A stretch of 64,000 nt of DNA from Cognaticolwellia aestuarii (GTDB lineage Bacteria; Pseudomonadota; Gammaproteobacteria; Enterobacterales; Alteromonadaceae). The translations under genes were made by a program, and so were the position numbers. Of the stretch, positions 29,065 through 37,219 are shown in pieces. Under the pieces are notes generated by a model. It made no database searches. It was given only the letters and a program-made list of their open reading frames with translations, and was not told where the DNA came from. The DNA lies in the NCBI RefSeq assembly GCF_002000025.1, contig NZ_MUZV01000004.1, positions 186,001-250,000 on the forward strand, in the 5' to 3' direction. How positions within the stretch are numbered: the first letter of the stretch is position 1; every line of letters begins with the position of its first letter.

Positions 29065-29115
29065 AGGTGAATATAATTCACCTAACGAATTTATTTTAAT
29101 CGTTTGTCAGTAATA
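29065..29115 (+). promoter_or_regulatory. Shared 44-base motif, copy 2, with inverted repeat
   Basis: An inverted repeat AGGTGAAT-ATA-ATTCACCT (29065-29083) overlaps the second copy of the motif (29072-29115), which lies upstream of the secreted TPR-like protein gene. The repeat would suit binding by a dimeric regulator. Confidence 0.4.
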
Positions 29116-29173
29116 GCGCTTATTTCTATAGTGGCTATGTACCGAGGTGGTACTTAATTAATGGAGAAAAAAC

Positions 29174-29683
29174 ATGAAAAAAACGATATTTATTAGCTCA
29201 ATACTAGCAACATTATTGCTAACTACAGCTAACCCAGCCTCTGCCGCTGATGCTAAGTTTAAAGTTGCCGTGGTAAAAGGTGCCGTTGGTAGTGTGGATA
29301 TTACCAAAGGTGAATTAGCTTCAGGTATCGAAAAACTAACATCCAATACAAGCGATCAAGACTTTTACGCCAGTAAAATGAGTTTATGTGTTGCTTATTT
29401 ACAAGCGCGCTACAACGACAAATCTGAATCAACCTGTACTGCAGCAATCAACAGCTTAGAGTCTTTGCCGCATGCAAACAGTAAAGTGCGTTACCTAACC
29501 GCGTTAAATTACAGTAACCGTGGTGTTGCTCGCTATAGAAAAAACCTATTAACTGCAGCATTAGCAGATTTTAAAGCAGCTGTTGCTATTGATCAAAACC
29601 CAATTACTAACGCTAACTTAGCTAGCATGAGAAAACTGCTACCAGCAGCAAAAGTTGAAACGGTCGCTGAATTGGCTGAATAA
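29174..29683 (+). CDS. Secreted TPR-like repeat protein
   Basis: A 169-residue protein with a signal peptide (MKKTIFISSILATLLLTTANPASA|AD). The mature part has paired helices like TPR units: KMSLCVAYLQARYNDKSEST and NYSNRGVARYRKNLLTAALA, then DFKAAVAIDQNP. Two Cys lie in the first unit. Function unknown; probably a periplasmic binding or scaffold protein. A GGAG site precedes the ATG. A small hairpin GTACC-GAGGT-GGTAC lies in its leader at about 29137-29151. A small ORF follows 40 bases downstream. Confidence 0.75.
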   Translation: MKKTIFISSILATLLLTTANPASAADAKFKVAVVKGAVGSVDITKGELASGIEKLTSNTSDQDFYASKMSLCVAYLQARYNDKSESTCTAAINSLESLPHANSKVRYLTALNYSNRGVARYRKNLLTAALADFKAAVAIDQNPITNANLASMRKLLPAAKVETVAELAE

Positions 29684-29723
29684 TATTTATTTTATAGTTA
29701 ACCACAACAGAAGGAATAAGCGC

Positions 29724-29864
29724 ATGCTAAACAGTATTATTAAGTCAATTAACTCAACAGTAAAATTTTTCATTGAAATTAAACATATTTCTGTCAGTCA
29801 ATGGGACGTTGAGCATAAGGAGCAGATAATGCATTGCGAACACTTACAGCAACAGAATAGGTAA
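29724..29864 (+). CDS. Small protein (46 residues), unknown
   Basis: The ATG at 29724 has an AAGGA ribosome-binding site eight bases ahead. The product starts MLNSIIKSINSTVKFFIEIK and continues with a polar, His-rich tail. The frame also opens earlier at 29655, inside the upstream gene, which I reject. It may be co-transcribed with the secreted TPR-like gene. Family not recognised. Confidence 0.45.
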   Translation: MLNSIIKSINSTVKFFIEIKHISVSQWDVEHKEQIMHCEHLQQQNR

Positions 29865-30107
29865 GCGACACATGCATTTAAATAAGCATCCATACAGCTA
29901 AGTAATAATAAAAAATTTAATAATAAATATTATTTAGCTGATGCGTTACATACTAGCCACTGTCGCTCAACATACCGCCAGATGATAGACAGCCTCCTCA
30001 AATATTTACCTACATTGACAAAGCACTAGGCAAGTATCACTTTTTGTGCATAATGGGCGACCATTTATATTTTATTGCTAGTCAATAAAGCCATAAAAGT
30101 TCGTTAT

Positions 30108-31040
30108 ATGATTAAAGACATCGCCAACTTACAAGCCACATTGCAAACCTTACTCGCCGGACAAAAAGATTTATATAATCAAGGGCATGTCGCTGACTAC
30201 ATACCAGCACTTGCAGAAGTTTGCCCTAAAAAAATGGCCGTTTGTGTCGCAACAATTGACGGTAAGAGTGTTGGTGCTGGCGATTATCAAGAAGCTTTTT
30301 CAATTCAAAGTATTTCGAAAGTATTCGGCTTAGTGATGGCCATGAATCGAATTGGTGATGACTTATGGCAACGGGTTAATATGGAGCCATCAGGGCAACC
30401 ATTTAATTCGATTATCCAGCTTGAATGGGAAAAAGGCATTCCACGAAACCCGGTGATCAATGCTGGAGCATTATTAGTCGCAGATGTGCTCGCCAGTCAT
30501 TTCTCTGCCAGTAAGTTAGCTTTTTTAAGCTTTATGCGCACTTTAGCCCATGATGACAGTATTTTTATCGACAACCATGTTTATCAGTCAGAGCTATCTC
30601 ATGGCAACCGCAATGCTGCACTCGCTTATCTGATGAAAAGTTTTGGCAATATTGAGTCCGAAATTCCTGATGTGCTAAGCCATTACTTCACGCAATGCTC
30701 AATTGCTATGACTTGTGAGCAATTAGCCACTAGCTTGCTGTTTCTGGCTAACAAAGGTGTAGACCCAATAACGAAAAAAGTTATCTGTACGCCACGAGAT
30801 GCTCATCGAGTCAATGCGATATTATCAACCAGTGGTATGTATGATCAATCTGGCGAGTTTGCCTTCTCAATTGGCTTGCCGGCTAAAAGTGGGGTTGGCG
30901 GAGGTGTTGTCGCTATAGTGCCTAACTATGGGGTTATTTGCACTTGGAGCCCACCGTTAAACACTTTTGGCAACTCAGTGATCGGAACCAATTTATTGGC
31001 TAATTTAGCCCAAGAGCTTGGCTTGTCAATTTATCATTAA
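30108..31040 (+). CDS. glsA: Glutaminase
   Basis: A 310-residue serine-dependent glutaminase that hydrolyses glutamine to glutamate and ammonia. The beta-lactamase-like SxxK is in FSIQSISKVFGL, and other conserved blocks are PSGQPFNSIIQLE, IPRNPVINAGALL and PAKSGVGGGVVAIVP. I chose the ATG at 30108 (MIKDIANLQATL), matching the length of E. coli glutaminases (308-310); the frame extends to a TTG-type start at 30075. Monocistronic, convergent with the M28 peptidase gene. Confidence 0.95.
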   Translation: MIKDIANLQATLQTLLAGQKDLYNQGHVADYIPALAEVCPKKMAVCVATIDGKSVGAGDYQEAFSIQSISKVFGLVMAMNRIGDDLWQRVNMEPSGQPFNSIIQLEWEKGIPRNPVINAGALLVADVLASHFSASKLAFLSFMRTLAHDDSIFIDNHVYQSELSHGNRNAALAYLMKSFGNIESEIPDVLSHYFTQCSIAMTCEQLATSLLFLANKGVDPITKKVICTPRDAHRVNAILSTSGMYDQSGEFAFSIGLPAKSGVGGGVVAIVPNYGVICTWSPPLNTFGNSVIGTNLLANLAQELGLSIYH

Positions 31041-31101
31041 TTAATCAATAATATAACAGCAGCACTTAGCTTGGGCGCTCAAATTTACTATAGCTTAAGG
31101 C

Positions 31102-31136
31102 AAAAAAAACGACACCAGCGCTTGCACTGATGTCGT
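31102..31136 (-). terminator. Rho-independent terminator of the M28 peptidase gene
   Basis: Arms ACGACACCAG/CTGATGTCGT (one G-U pair). On the minus strand the stem is followed by eight T. It could also slow plus-strand transcripts from glsA. Confidence 0.88.
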
Positions 31137-31156
31137 ATTTATTGTCCATGCGCGCC

Positions 31157-32779
31157 TTATTGTTTATCTTGCAAACGACGGTTTTTAAAATCTGATTCGG
31201 CTTTCCATTGTGGCCAGTGCTCGCTATTAGCTAATGTGCTAGCAATATCAGCAATAAGTTTTATGTCTTGCTCCATCCCACCTAGCGACCACAGTGGCGA
31301 GTAATCATCTTCTTCTTTATGATAACGGTGCGCAATATAATCAGGGTCAGTATCACCTAAACTCATAAATAATAAGCTAGGCACCCCTTGTTTTGCCAAT
31401 GAAAAATGGTCTGAGCGAAAGAACAAGCCATTTTGCGGTCGGGGATCCATTTTAACTTTTCGTTGTTGTTTTTTACTCGCATCTGCCAAGTAATCTTCCA
31501 TTTCAGACAAGCCTTTGCCGTACTGCAAAATATAATCAACCGCATCTAAGGCGTTCATGCCATCAATATTTAGCATTGCCACCATATTTTTAGTCGCCAC
31601 AACTGACCCTAAAGCAAATAGCTCAGAGCCAATCATACCGGTTTCTTCAGCAGTAAAATTAACAAATAGGATAGAACGTTGAAATGGCTTAATCTTATGT
31701 TGCTGCATAAGAATACGCGCCAGTTCAACGGTTGCAGCACTGCCCGTGGCGTTATCAATGGCACCATTGTATATTTTCGGACCATTAGCCGTTTGCTTAG
31801 TACCAAAATGATCCCAATGCGCACTAATCACTATATATTCATCCGCGCGACTTTCGCCTTCAATCATCGCAACAACATTATTCGATTCTGCATTTTTAAT
31901 CGCACTGTTTAGTGTCAAATTAGCGCTTTGCGGTAAACTGACGGCTTTAAAATCAGGACTAAGCGCATAGTGTTGCATTTCATCAAATGACAACCCAGCA
32001 TCAGTAAAAATTGTTTCGGCAACGGCATGTTGAATCCAGCCCATAATAGGCAACTTACTGATATTGTTTTCACTGTCTACTAAAGTATATTTACTACCCG
32101 TATTTGAACTTTCAACCACGCTCCAAGGATAAGCTGCTGGTGCGGTTTGATGCACAATAAACACCGCTTTAGCACCTTGTCGGGCAGCTTCTTCATATTT
32201 ATAAGTCCAGCGACCATAGTAAGTCATGGCATTACCAGTAAATAGCGCATCGTTTTGTGTTGCAAACCCAGGATCGTTCACTAGCACCACGACAGCTTTG
32301 CCTTTTACGTCAACATTAGCATAATCATTCCACTGATATTCAGGGGCATTAATACCATAACCAACATATACTAGCTCTGTATTATCTAATGTCACCGAGC
32401 CATCTACTTGCTGTGTGCGAGCGGTAAAATCTTGACCCGCTTTAAACTTATGCTGGCCAATCACTAATTGCATATTTTGATCGGGAGTTACTTTCGCCAT
32501 AGGCACCGCTTGATAAAAACTGTTTTTATTACCTGGCACAAGCCCTATCGTTTGATATTGTTTGGCTAAATACTCAATGGTTAGCTTTTCTCCGGCGGTT
32601 AGCGGACCTCGACCTTCAAACTCATCAGAAGCAAGCACTTTAATATCTTGGTGTAGTTTGTTTAGATCAACGTTAATGCGACTTTCTGCTTGTTCAACTG
32701 TTTGATCTGTCTTTTGCGAACAAGCAGTAAAACCAAGTAATGCTAACAACGCGCAGGGCAATATTATTTTTATTTTCAT
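31157..32779 (-). CDS. M28 family zinc aminopeptidase lipoprotein
   Basis: A 540-residue exported peptidase. The signal has a lipobox ending in GFTAC, making Cys20 the lipidated residue. A PA-type insert (residues about 130-250) precedes the catalytic core. Metal ligands are visible in SAHWDHFG, DNATGSAATVELA, TAEETGMIGSE and a later HYHKEEDD-like segment (HRYHKEEDDYSP). It probably removes N-terminal residues from peptides at the envelope. It is a single gene with its own terminator. Confidence 0.92.
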   Translation of the reverse strand: MKIKIILPCALLALLGFTACSQKTDQTVEQAESRINVDLNKLHQDIKVLASDEFEGRGPLTAGEKLTIEYLAKQYQTIGLVPGNKNSFYQAVPMAKVTPDQNMQLVIGQHKFKAGQDFTARTQQVDGSVTLDNTELVYVGYGINAPEYQWNDYANVDVKGKAVVVLVNDPGFATQNDALFTGNAMTYYGRWTYKYEEAARQGAKAVFIVHQTAPAAYPWSVVESSNTGSKYTLVDSENNISKLPIMGWIQHAVAETIFTDAGLSFDEMQHYALSPDFKAVSLPQSANLTLNSAIKNAESNNVVAMIEGESRADEYIVISAHWDHFGTKQTANGPKIYNGAIDNATGSAATVELARILMQQHKIKPFQRSILFVNFTAEETGMIGSELFALGSVVATKNMVAMLNIDGMNALDAVDYILQYGKGLSEMEDYLADASKKQQRKVKMDPRPQNGLFFRSDHFSLAKQGVPSLLFMSLGDTDPDYIAHRYHKEEDDYSPLWSLGGMEQDIKLIADIASTLANSEHWPQWKAESDFKNRRLQDKQ

Positions 32780-32868
32780 GAGTTTAATCTGTTAGTTAAA
32801 GCGACAAGGCAAATAATATACACGCTCATTACAGAAAATAAAGCTTTAGCGCATAACCCGAGCGTATA

Positions 32869-33468
32869 TTATGGCTTTAGTTGAGAAATGAGTTGGGCCA
32901 GTCGTTTAATATAATACTGATAGCCATTATCATCGTAATTTGTTGACAACGAGTTCATAAAACCATGTAAAAATTGACTTTGCTCGATAGTAACGGCTGA
33001 CTTATCTTGCACTGCACTTTGAAACTCAGTGATACAGAAGTGTGATTCTGAGCTCGGTAAGATGAGTCGGGTCGCTACCTTGGGTGTTAACTGCGTCATA
33101 TGACGAATTTGGCTACTATAGAAACAAATAGCCCCTAGGCATTGCTCAACAGTATTGTTCGCACACAACTGCCAGATAGCGCTACCGCCAACACTAAAAC
33201 CGATCAGTAGCTTATGACCTGATATTAGCGATAATTGCTGATCAATAGCTTCAAGATAATTGCTTAAGCCAACATGTTGGGTAAAATGTTGATAGGCCGC
33301 TTGTTCTGACTCGAATGACATTTGCTGCTGTTGGTACGGACCAAGTATATGGCATTCAACATTAATTGTTTTCTCAAGGCTTAACGTGATTTTTTTACAT
33401 AAGTTTTTAAACTCCTGAGTCATGCCAAAAATATCGGCCACGAAAATGATATGTAACTTATCACTCAT
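32869..33468 (-). CDS. Dienelactone-hydrolase-like alpha/beta hydrolase
   Basis: A 199-residue protein with the dienelactone hydrolase layout: an N-terminal IIFVADIFG strand, the nucleophile elbow GFSVGGSA (Ser92, where classic dienelactone hydrolases have Cys) and the C-terminal His block HGFMNSLSTNYDD. The substrate is unknown. Single gene; 89 bases upstream of the peptidase gene on the same strand. Confidence 0.8.
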   Translation of the reverse strand: MSDKLHIIFVADIFGMTQEFKNLCKKITLSLEKTINVECHILGPYQQQQMSFESEQAAYQHFTQHVGLSNYLEAIDQQLSLISGHKLLIGFSVGGSAIWQLCANNTVEQCLGAICFYSSQIRHMTQLTPKVATRLILPSSESHFCITEFQSAVQDKSAVTIEQSQFLHGFMNSLSTNYDDNGYQYYIKRLAQLISQLKP

Positions 33469-33682
33469 AAAAACACCTTCTTTCCTAATAACTCATTAAT
33501 CACATTAATTCGTGAGGTTTACGCTATTAATTCAATAACAACCTTACCTTGATTTATGCAAATTTTTGCATGCTTTATTAAAATTTAAAAGCTCAAATGG
33601 CCCGAACACTAGAAATAGCCGGCGCTACCCGTTAGAATCTAGCGCATAGAAATTTTATTCATCAGCAACGAGACGTATTCAG

Positions 33683-34408
33683 ATGGGCAGAGCATATCAA
33701 AACCGCAAATTATCTATGGCCAAAACTGCTGGCCAAAAAACTAAAGTCTATTCAAAGTACGGAAAAGAGATTTACGTACTAGCGAAAAATGGTGGTGTAG
33801 ACCCCGATGGTAACCTTGCTTTACGTCGTACCATTGAAAAAGCAAAAAAAGATCAAGTGCCAACGCATGTAATTGAAAAAGCAATAGAAAAAGCTAAGGG
33901 TACGGGTGGCGAAGATTATGTAGAATCACGTTACGAAGGCTTTGGCCCTGGCAACTGCATGGTTATTATTGATTGCTTAACCGACAACGGTAACCGAACA
34001 ATTAAAGATGTTCGCCAATGTTTTACTAAAACCTATTCAAAAATTGGTTCATCAGGCACCGTTTCACATATGTTTGATCACCAAGCGGTATTCGCTTTTA
34101 AAGGTGAAGATGATGAGAGTGTATTAGAAAACTTAATGATGGCTGACATTGATGTTACTGATGTTGAACTTGAAGATGGCATTATTACTGTTTATGCACC
34201 GCACACTGAATTCTTCAAAATAAAAACTGAATTTGCTGAAAGCATGCCTGAGTACGAATTAGAAGTGGAAGAAATCACTTGGGTACCACAAACTTATACC
34301 GAAATTTCAGGTGAAGATGATTTAGCTAACTTTGAGAAATTCATCAATATGCTAGAAGATTGTGACGACGTACAAAATGTTTATCACAATGCTGATATCG
34401 CAGAGTAA
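33683..34408 (+). CDS. YebC/PmpR family protein, YeeN-type
   Basis: A 241-residue protein matching the YebC family: MGRAYQNRK start, [29 protein letters not shown], and the [14 protein letters not shown] core. The sequence is closer to E. coli YeeN than to YebC. The family was called transcriptional regulators; recent work links YebC to relieving ribosome stalling at proline runs. The gene ends 18 bases before a strong terminator. The ATG at 33683 follows a GAGACG. Confidence 0.93.
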   Translation: MGRAYQNRKLSMAKTAGQKTKVYSKYGKEIYVLAKNGGVDPDGNLALRRTIEKAKKDQVPTHVIEKAIEKAKGTGGEDYVESRYEGFGPGNCMVIIDCLTDNGNRTIKDVRQCFTKTYSKIGSSGTVSHMFDHQAVFAFKGEDDESVLENLMMADIDVTDVELEDGIITVYAPHTEFFKIKTEFAESMPEYELEVEEITWVPQTYTEISGEDDLANFEKFINMLEDCDDVQNVYHNADIAE

Positions 34409-34426
34409 CAACAAGCAATAATAATT

Positions 34427-34454
34427 AAAGGCATCGAATCAGATGCCTTTTTTA
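34427..34454 (+). terminator. Rho-independent terminator between yebC-like gene and ltaE
   Basis: Perfect 9-bp arms AAAGGCATC/GATGCCTTT, a 6-base loop and a T run. It ends only 28 bases before the ltaE ATG, so ltaE must be expressed through read-through or from a promoter overlapping it. Confidence 0.9.
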
Positions 34455-34481
34455 ATTTCCCTAAACCATAAAAGGCACACC

Positions 34482-35507
34482 ATGATTGATTTTCGCTCAG
34501 ATACTGTAACAAGACCAAGTAAAGCAATGCGAACAGCGATGGCAAACGCAGAAGTCGGCGATGACGTTTATGGTGATGACCCAACAGTGAATGAACTAGA
34601 GTTTTGGGCTGCAAAACGACATGGCTTTGCAAGCGCTATGTTCTGCAGTTCAGGTACTCAAGCCAACTTATTAGCACTGATGGCACATTGTCAACGCGGC
34701 GACGAATACCTTTGTGGCCAACAAGCACACAATTATAAGTTCGAAGGCGGTGGAGCCGCTATTTTGGCTTCAATTCAACCGCAGCCAATCGATAACGAGA
34801 ATGATGGAACATTATGCTTTAAAAAGCTCACTGCTGCTATAAAGCCTGATGATGCGCATTTTGCACGTACCACCTTATTGAGTATCGAAAACACCATTAA
34901 CGGTAAAGTGCTACCACTAAGCTATATGGCTGAGGCACGCGATTTTACTACCCGTAATAACCTAGCCTTACACCTAGATGGAGCTAGAGTTTACAATGCG
35001 GCTAGTGCCTTAAATGTTGATATTACCGAGATTTGTCAATATGTAGATTCAATGTCTATTTGTTTATCGAAAGGACTAGGTGCGCCAATAGGCTCTTTAC
35101 TACTTGGCTCAGAAGCGCTGATAAAAAGTGCCAAACGTTGGCGTAAAGTCGTTGGCGGCGGCATGCGCCAAGCCGGTATTATTGCAGCGGCAGCAAAAAT
35201 AGCACTTGAAGAAAACCCAGCTAAATTACAGCAAGATCATGATAACGCGAAATACTTAGCAACAGCATTAAATCGATTACCTGAAGTTAGCGTTAACCTC
35301 AGCCATGTTGAAACAAATATGGTTTTTGCAACATTTGCTGAAACCATAGATATAACGAATTTAGTGACAAAACTGAAGAATAAAAACATATTAGTTAGCA
35401 CGGCTAATCCAATGCGTTTAGTTACTCACTTAGATATCAGTCAAACAGATATTGACTGCTTTATACAGCAACTAACCAATGTCTTGAACGCTAACACTAA
35501 GGCATAA
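34482..35507 (+). CDS. ltaE: Low-specificity L-threonine aldolase
   Basis: A 341-residue PLP enzyme that splits threonine and allo-threonine into glycine and acetaldehyde. The family start is MIDFRSDTVTRPSKAMR; the ATG at 34482 is preceded by AAAGG, so the longer frame from 34443 (which runs through the terminator) is rejected. Other motifs: GDDVYGDDPTVNELE, the HLDGARVYNA block and the PLP lysine in SICLSKGLGAPIGS. Monocistronic or in read-through from the YebC-type gene. Confidence 0.95.
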   Translation: MIDFRSDTVTRPSKAMRTAMANAEVGDDVYGDDPTVNELEFWAAKRHGFASAMFCSSGTQANLLALMAHCQRGDEYLCGQQAHNYKFEGGGAAILASIQPQPIDNENDGTLCFKKLTAAIKPDDAHFARTTLLSIENTINGKVLPLSYMAEARDFTTRNNLALHLDGARVYNAASALNVDITEICQYVDSMSICLSKGLGAPIGSLLLGSEALIKSAKRWRKVVGGGMRQAGIIAAAAKIALEENPAKLQQDHDNAKYLATALNRLPEVSVNLSHVETNMVFATFAETIDITNLVTKLKNKNILVSTANPMRLVTHLDISQTDIDCFIQQLTNVLNANTKA

Positions 35508-35557
35508 AATAGCAACTATAAAAATAGCTTAGTTGTTTAAACTATTTTTAAAACAGC

Positions 35558-36358
35558 TTATTTTGCAAGTTTCTCGATCATCGTGTTCACGGCATTTAAA
35601 TGCTCAGGATTGTTATGACACATACCCTGAAAAACGGCACATATATCAAGAAAATCGGGCAGTTCAGTACGCTGCGCTAATTTCATTAAACGCTTAGTTA
35701 AACGCAGTGAAGCAACAGGCTTAGCTGCTATATTACTAGCAAGTTGATTTACTCGCTCGAGTAAGTGCTCAGGTTCAACAACATCAAGCACAATACCTAT
35801 TTCTTTTGCTTCAATAGCATCGATAACACGACCACTAAAAGTTAACTCTGCTGCTTTTTGGTAACCAATTAAGCGCTGCATAAACCATGCACCACCATCA
35901 CCTGGAATAATACCTAAGTTAACAAAAGTCTCACCAAACTTAGCTTTTGTTGAAGCAATACGCATATCGCACATGTTAGCAATATCAAAACCAGCACCTA
36001 TTGCCGGACCATTAACGGCGGCAATAACCGGCACCTCTAATTTATGCAAAGCTAAGGGAATGCGCTGAATCCCCTCTCGATAACGTCTTTCCAAGGTTTG
36101 TACATCGCCAGCAAAGTCCCCTGCTCGCTCTGCCATATCTTTAATATTACCGCCAGAAGAAAACGCCGAGCCTTCGCCTGTTATAATCAATACCGCAATT
36201 TCGGGTGTGGTATTAATCCACTCAACAATAGTAACAATGTCATCGGCAATCTCAGTACCCGTCAAGGCATTGCGAACATCATGTCGATTAAAGGTCAGGG
36301 TCACAATATTATTATTAAGCGCTATTTTACTGTCGACCAATACCGGGAGTGAACTCAT
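35558..36358 (-). CDS. Enoyl-CoA hydratase/isomerase family protein
   Basis: A 266-residue crotonase-fold protein. The CoA-binding FSSGGNIKDM and the oxyanion loop NGPAIGAGFDIANMCDMR are intact, as is the FGETFVNLGIIPGDGG block with a Glu and Asp in catalytic positions. It could hydrate enoyl-CoA in fatty-acid or amino-acid breakdown; the exact substrate is not determined. The gene is on the same strand as mazG and relA, 47 bases after mazG. Confidence 0.9.
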   Translation of the reverse strand: MSSLPVLVDSKIALNNNIVTLTFNRHDVRNALTGTEIADDIVTIVEWINTTPEIAVLIITGEGSAFSSGGNIKDMAERAGDFAGDVQTLERRYREGIQRIPLALHKLEVPVIAAVNGPAIGAGFDIANMCDMRIASTKAKFGETFVNLGIIPGDGGAWFMQRLIGYQKAAELTFSGRVIDAIEAKEIGIVLDVVEPEHLLERVNQLASNIAAKPVASLRLTKRLMKLAQRTELPDFLDICAVFQGMCHNNPEHLNAVNTMIEKLAK

Positions 36359-36405
36359 ATTTACCTCTAAGGTTGCATTAATTATTGTGCTTTTGTTAGC
36401 TGAGA

Positions 36406-37206
36406 TTAAGATTTTTCAGCAATTTTTACTTGTTGCCAAAATGCTTCAAGCTCGTCTAGAGAGTGTTGCTGAAAGCTTTTATCACTATCATTGACCTGTG
36501 CTTCAACACCTTGGAATCGCATAGTAAACTTCTGATTTGCTTGTCGCAACAGAGCTTCCGGGTCTTGCTTAGCATGTCGGCAAAGGTTCACTACCGCAAA
36601 CATTAAGTCACCTAACTCTTGAGCTAAAGCATTGTCATCGTGATGTAACTCAGCTTTGACTTCCAAAACTTCTTCTTCGACTTTGGCAAATACATCATCA
36701 ATATTATCCCAGTCAAAACCGACATGAGCACAGCGTTTTTGAATTTTTGCTGCTTGTGATAACGCCGGCAGATTGCGTGGAATATCAGCTAGCATACTCA
36801 AGCTTTCATCATTATTTTTAGCTTGTCGCTCTTTCGATTTTTCATTTTCCCAGTTAGCTTTAATTTCTGCGTCTGAAGAAAAATCACTACTAGCAAAAAC
36901 ATGTGGATGACGACGAATGAGCTTTTCACAAATTGCACTTAACACACTGTCAAAGTCAAAACGTTTTTCTTCCGCGCCTAATTGGCTATAAAACACCACT
37001 TGAAACAGTAAGTCGCCAAGCTCTTTCTCTAATTCAGCAAAGTCTTCTTGCTCAATTGCATCTGCTACTTCATATGCTTCTTCAATAGTATGAGGAATAA
37101 TTGAGGCAAAAGTTTGCTTTAAATCCCATGGACATCCCGTTTCAGGATCACGTAATTGCGCCATTATCCAGCGCAGCTTTTCAATTGAGGGTTTAGCCGT
37201 TAACAT
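36406..37206 (-). CDS. mazG: Nucleoside triphosphate pyrophosphohydrolase MazG
   Basis: A 266-residue protein with two MazG repeats, each with the EExxE helix pattern: TIEEAYEVADAIEQ with LEKELGDLLFQV, and VEEEVLEVKAEL with LAQELGDLMFAV. It hydrolyses NTPs and in E. coli influences ppGpp-linked survival. Only 13 bases separate it from relA upstream. The mazEF toxin-antitoxin pair found between them in E. coli is absent here. Length equals E. coli MazG (263). Confidence 0.95.
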   Translation of the reverse strand: MLTAKPSIEKLRWIMAQLRDPETGCPWDLKQTFASIIPHTIEEAYEVADAIEQEDFAELEKELGDLLFQVVFYSQLGAEEKRFDFDSVLSAICEKLIRRHPHVFASSDFSSDAEIKANWENEKSKERQAKNNDESLSMLADIPRNLPALSQAAKIQKRCAHVGFDWDNIDDVFAKVEEEVLEVKAELHHDDNALAQELGDLMFAVVNLCRHAKQDPEALLRQANQKFTMRFQGVEAQVNDSDKSFQQHSLDELEAFWQQVKIAEKS

Positions 37207-37219
37207 AAGTTACTTTTAC

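Noticed and set aside
32869..33468. True dienelactone hydrolase
   Set aside because: The nucleophile is Ser rather than Cys and no aromatic degradation genes are near; left as a general hydrolase.
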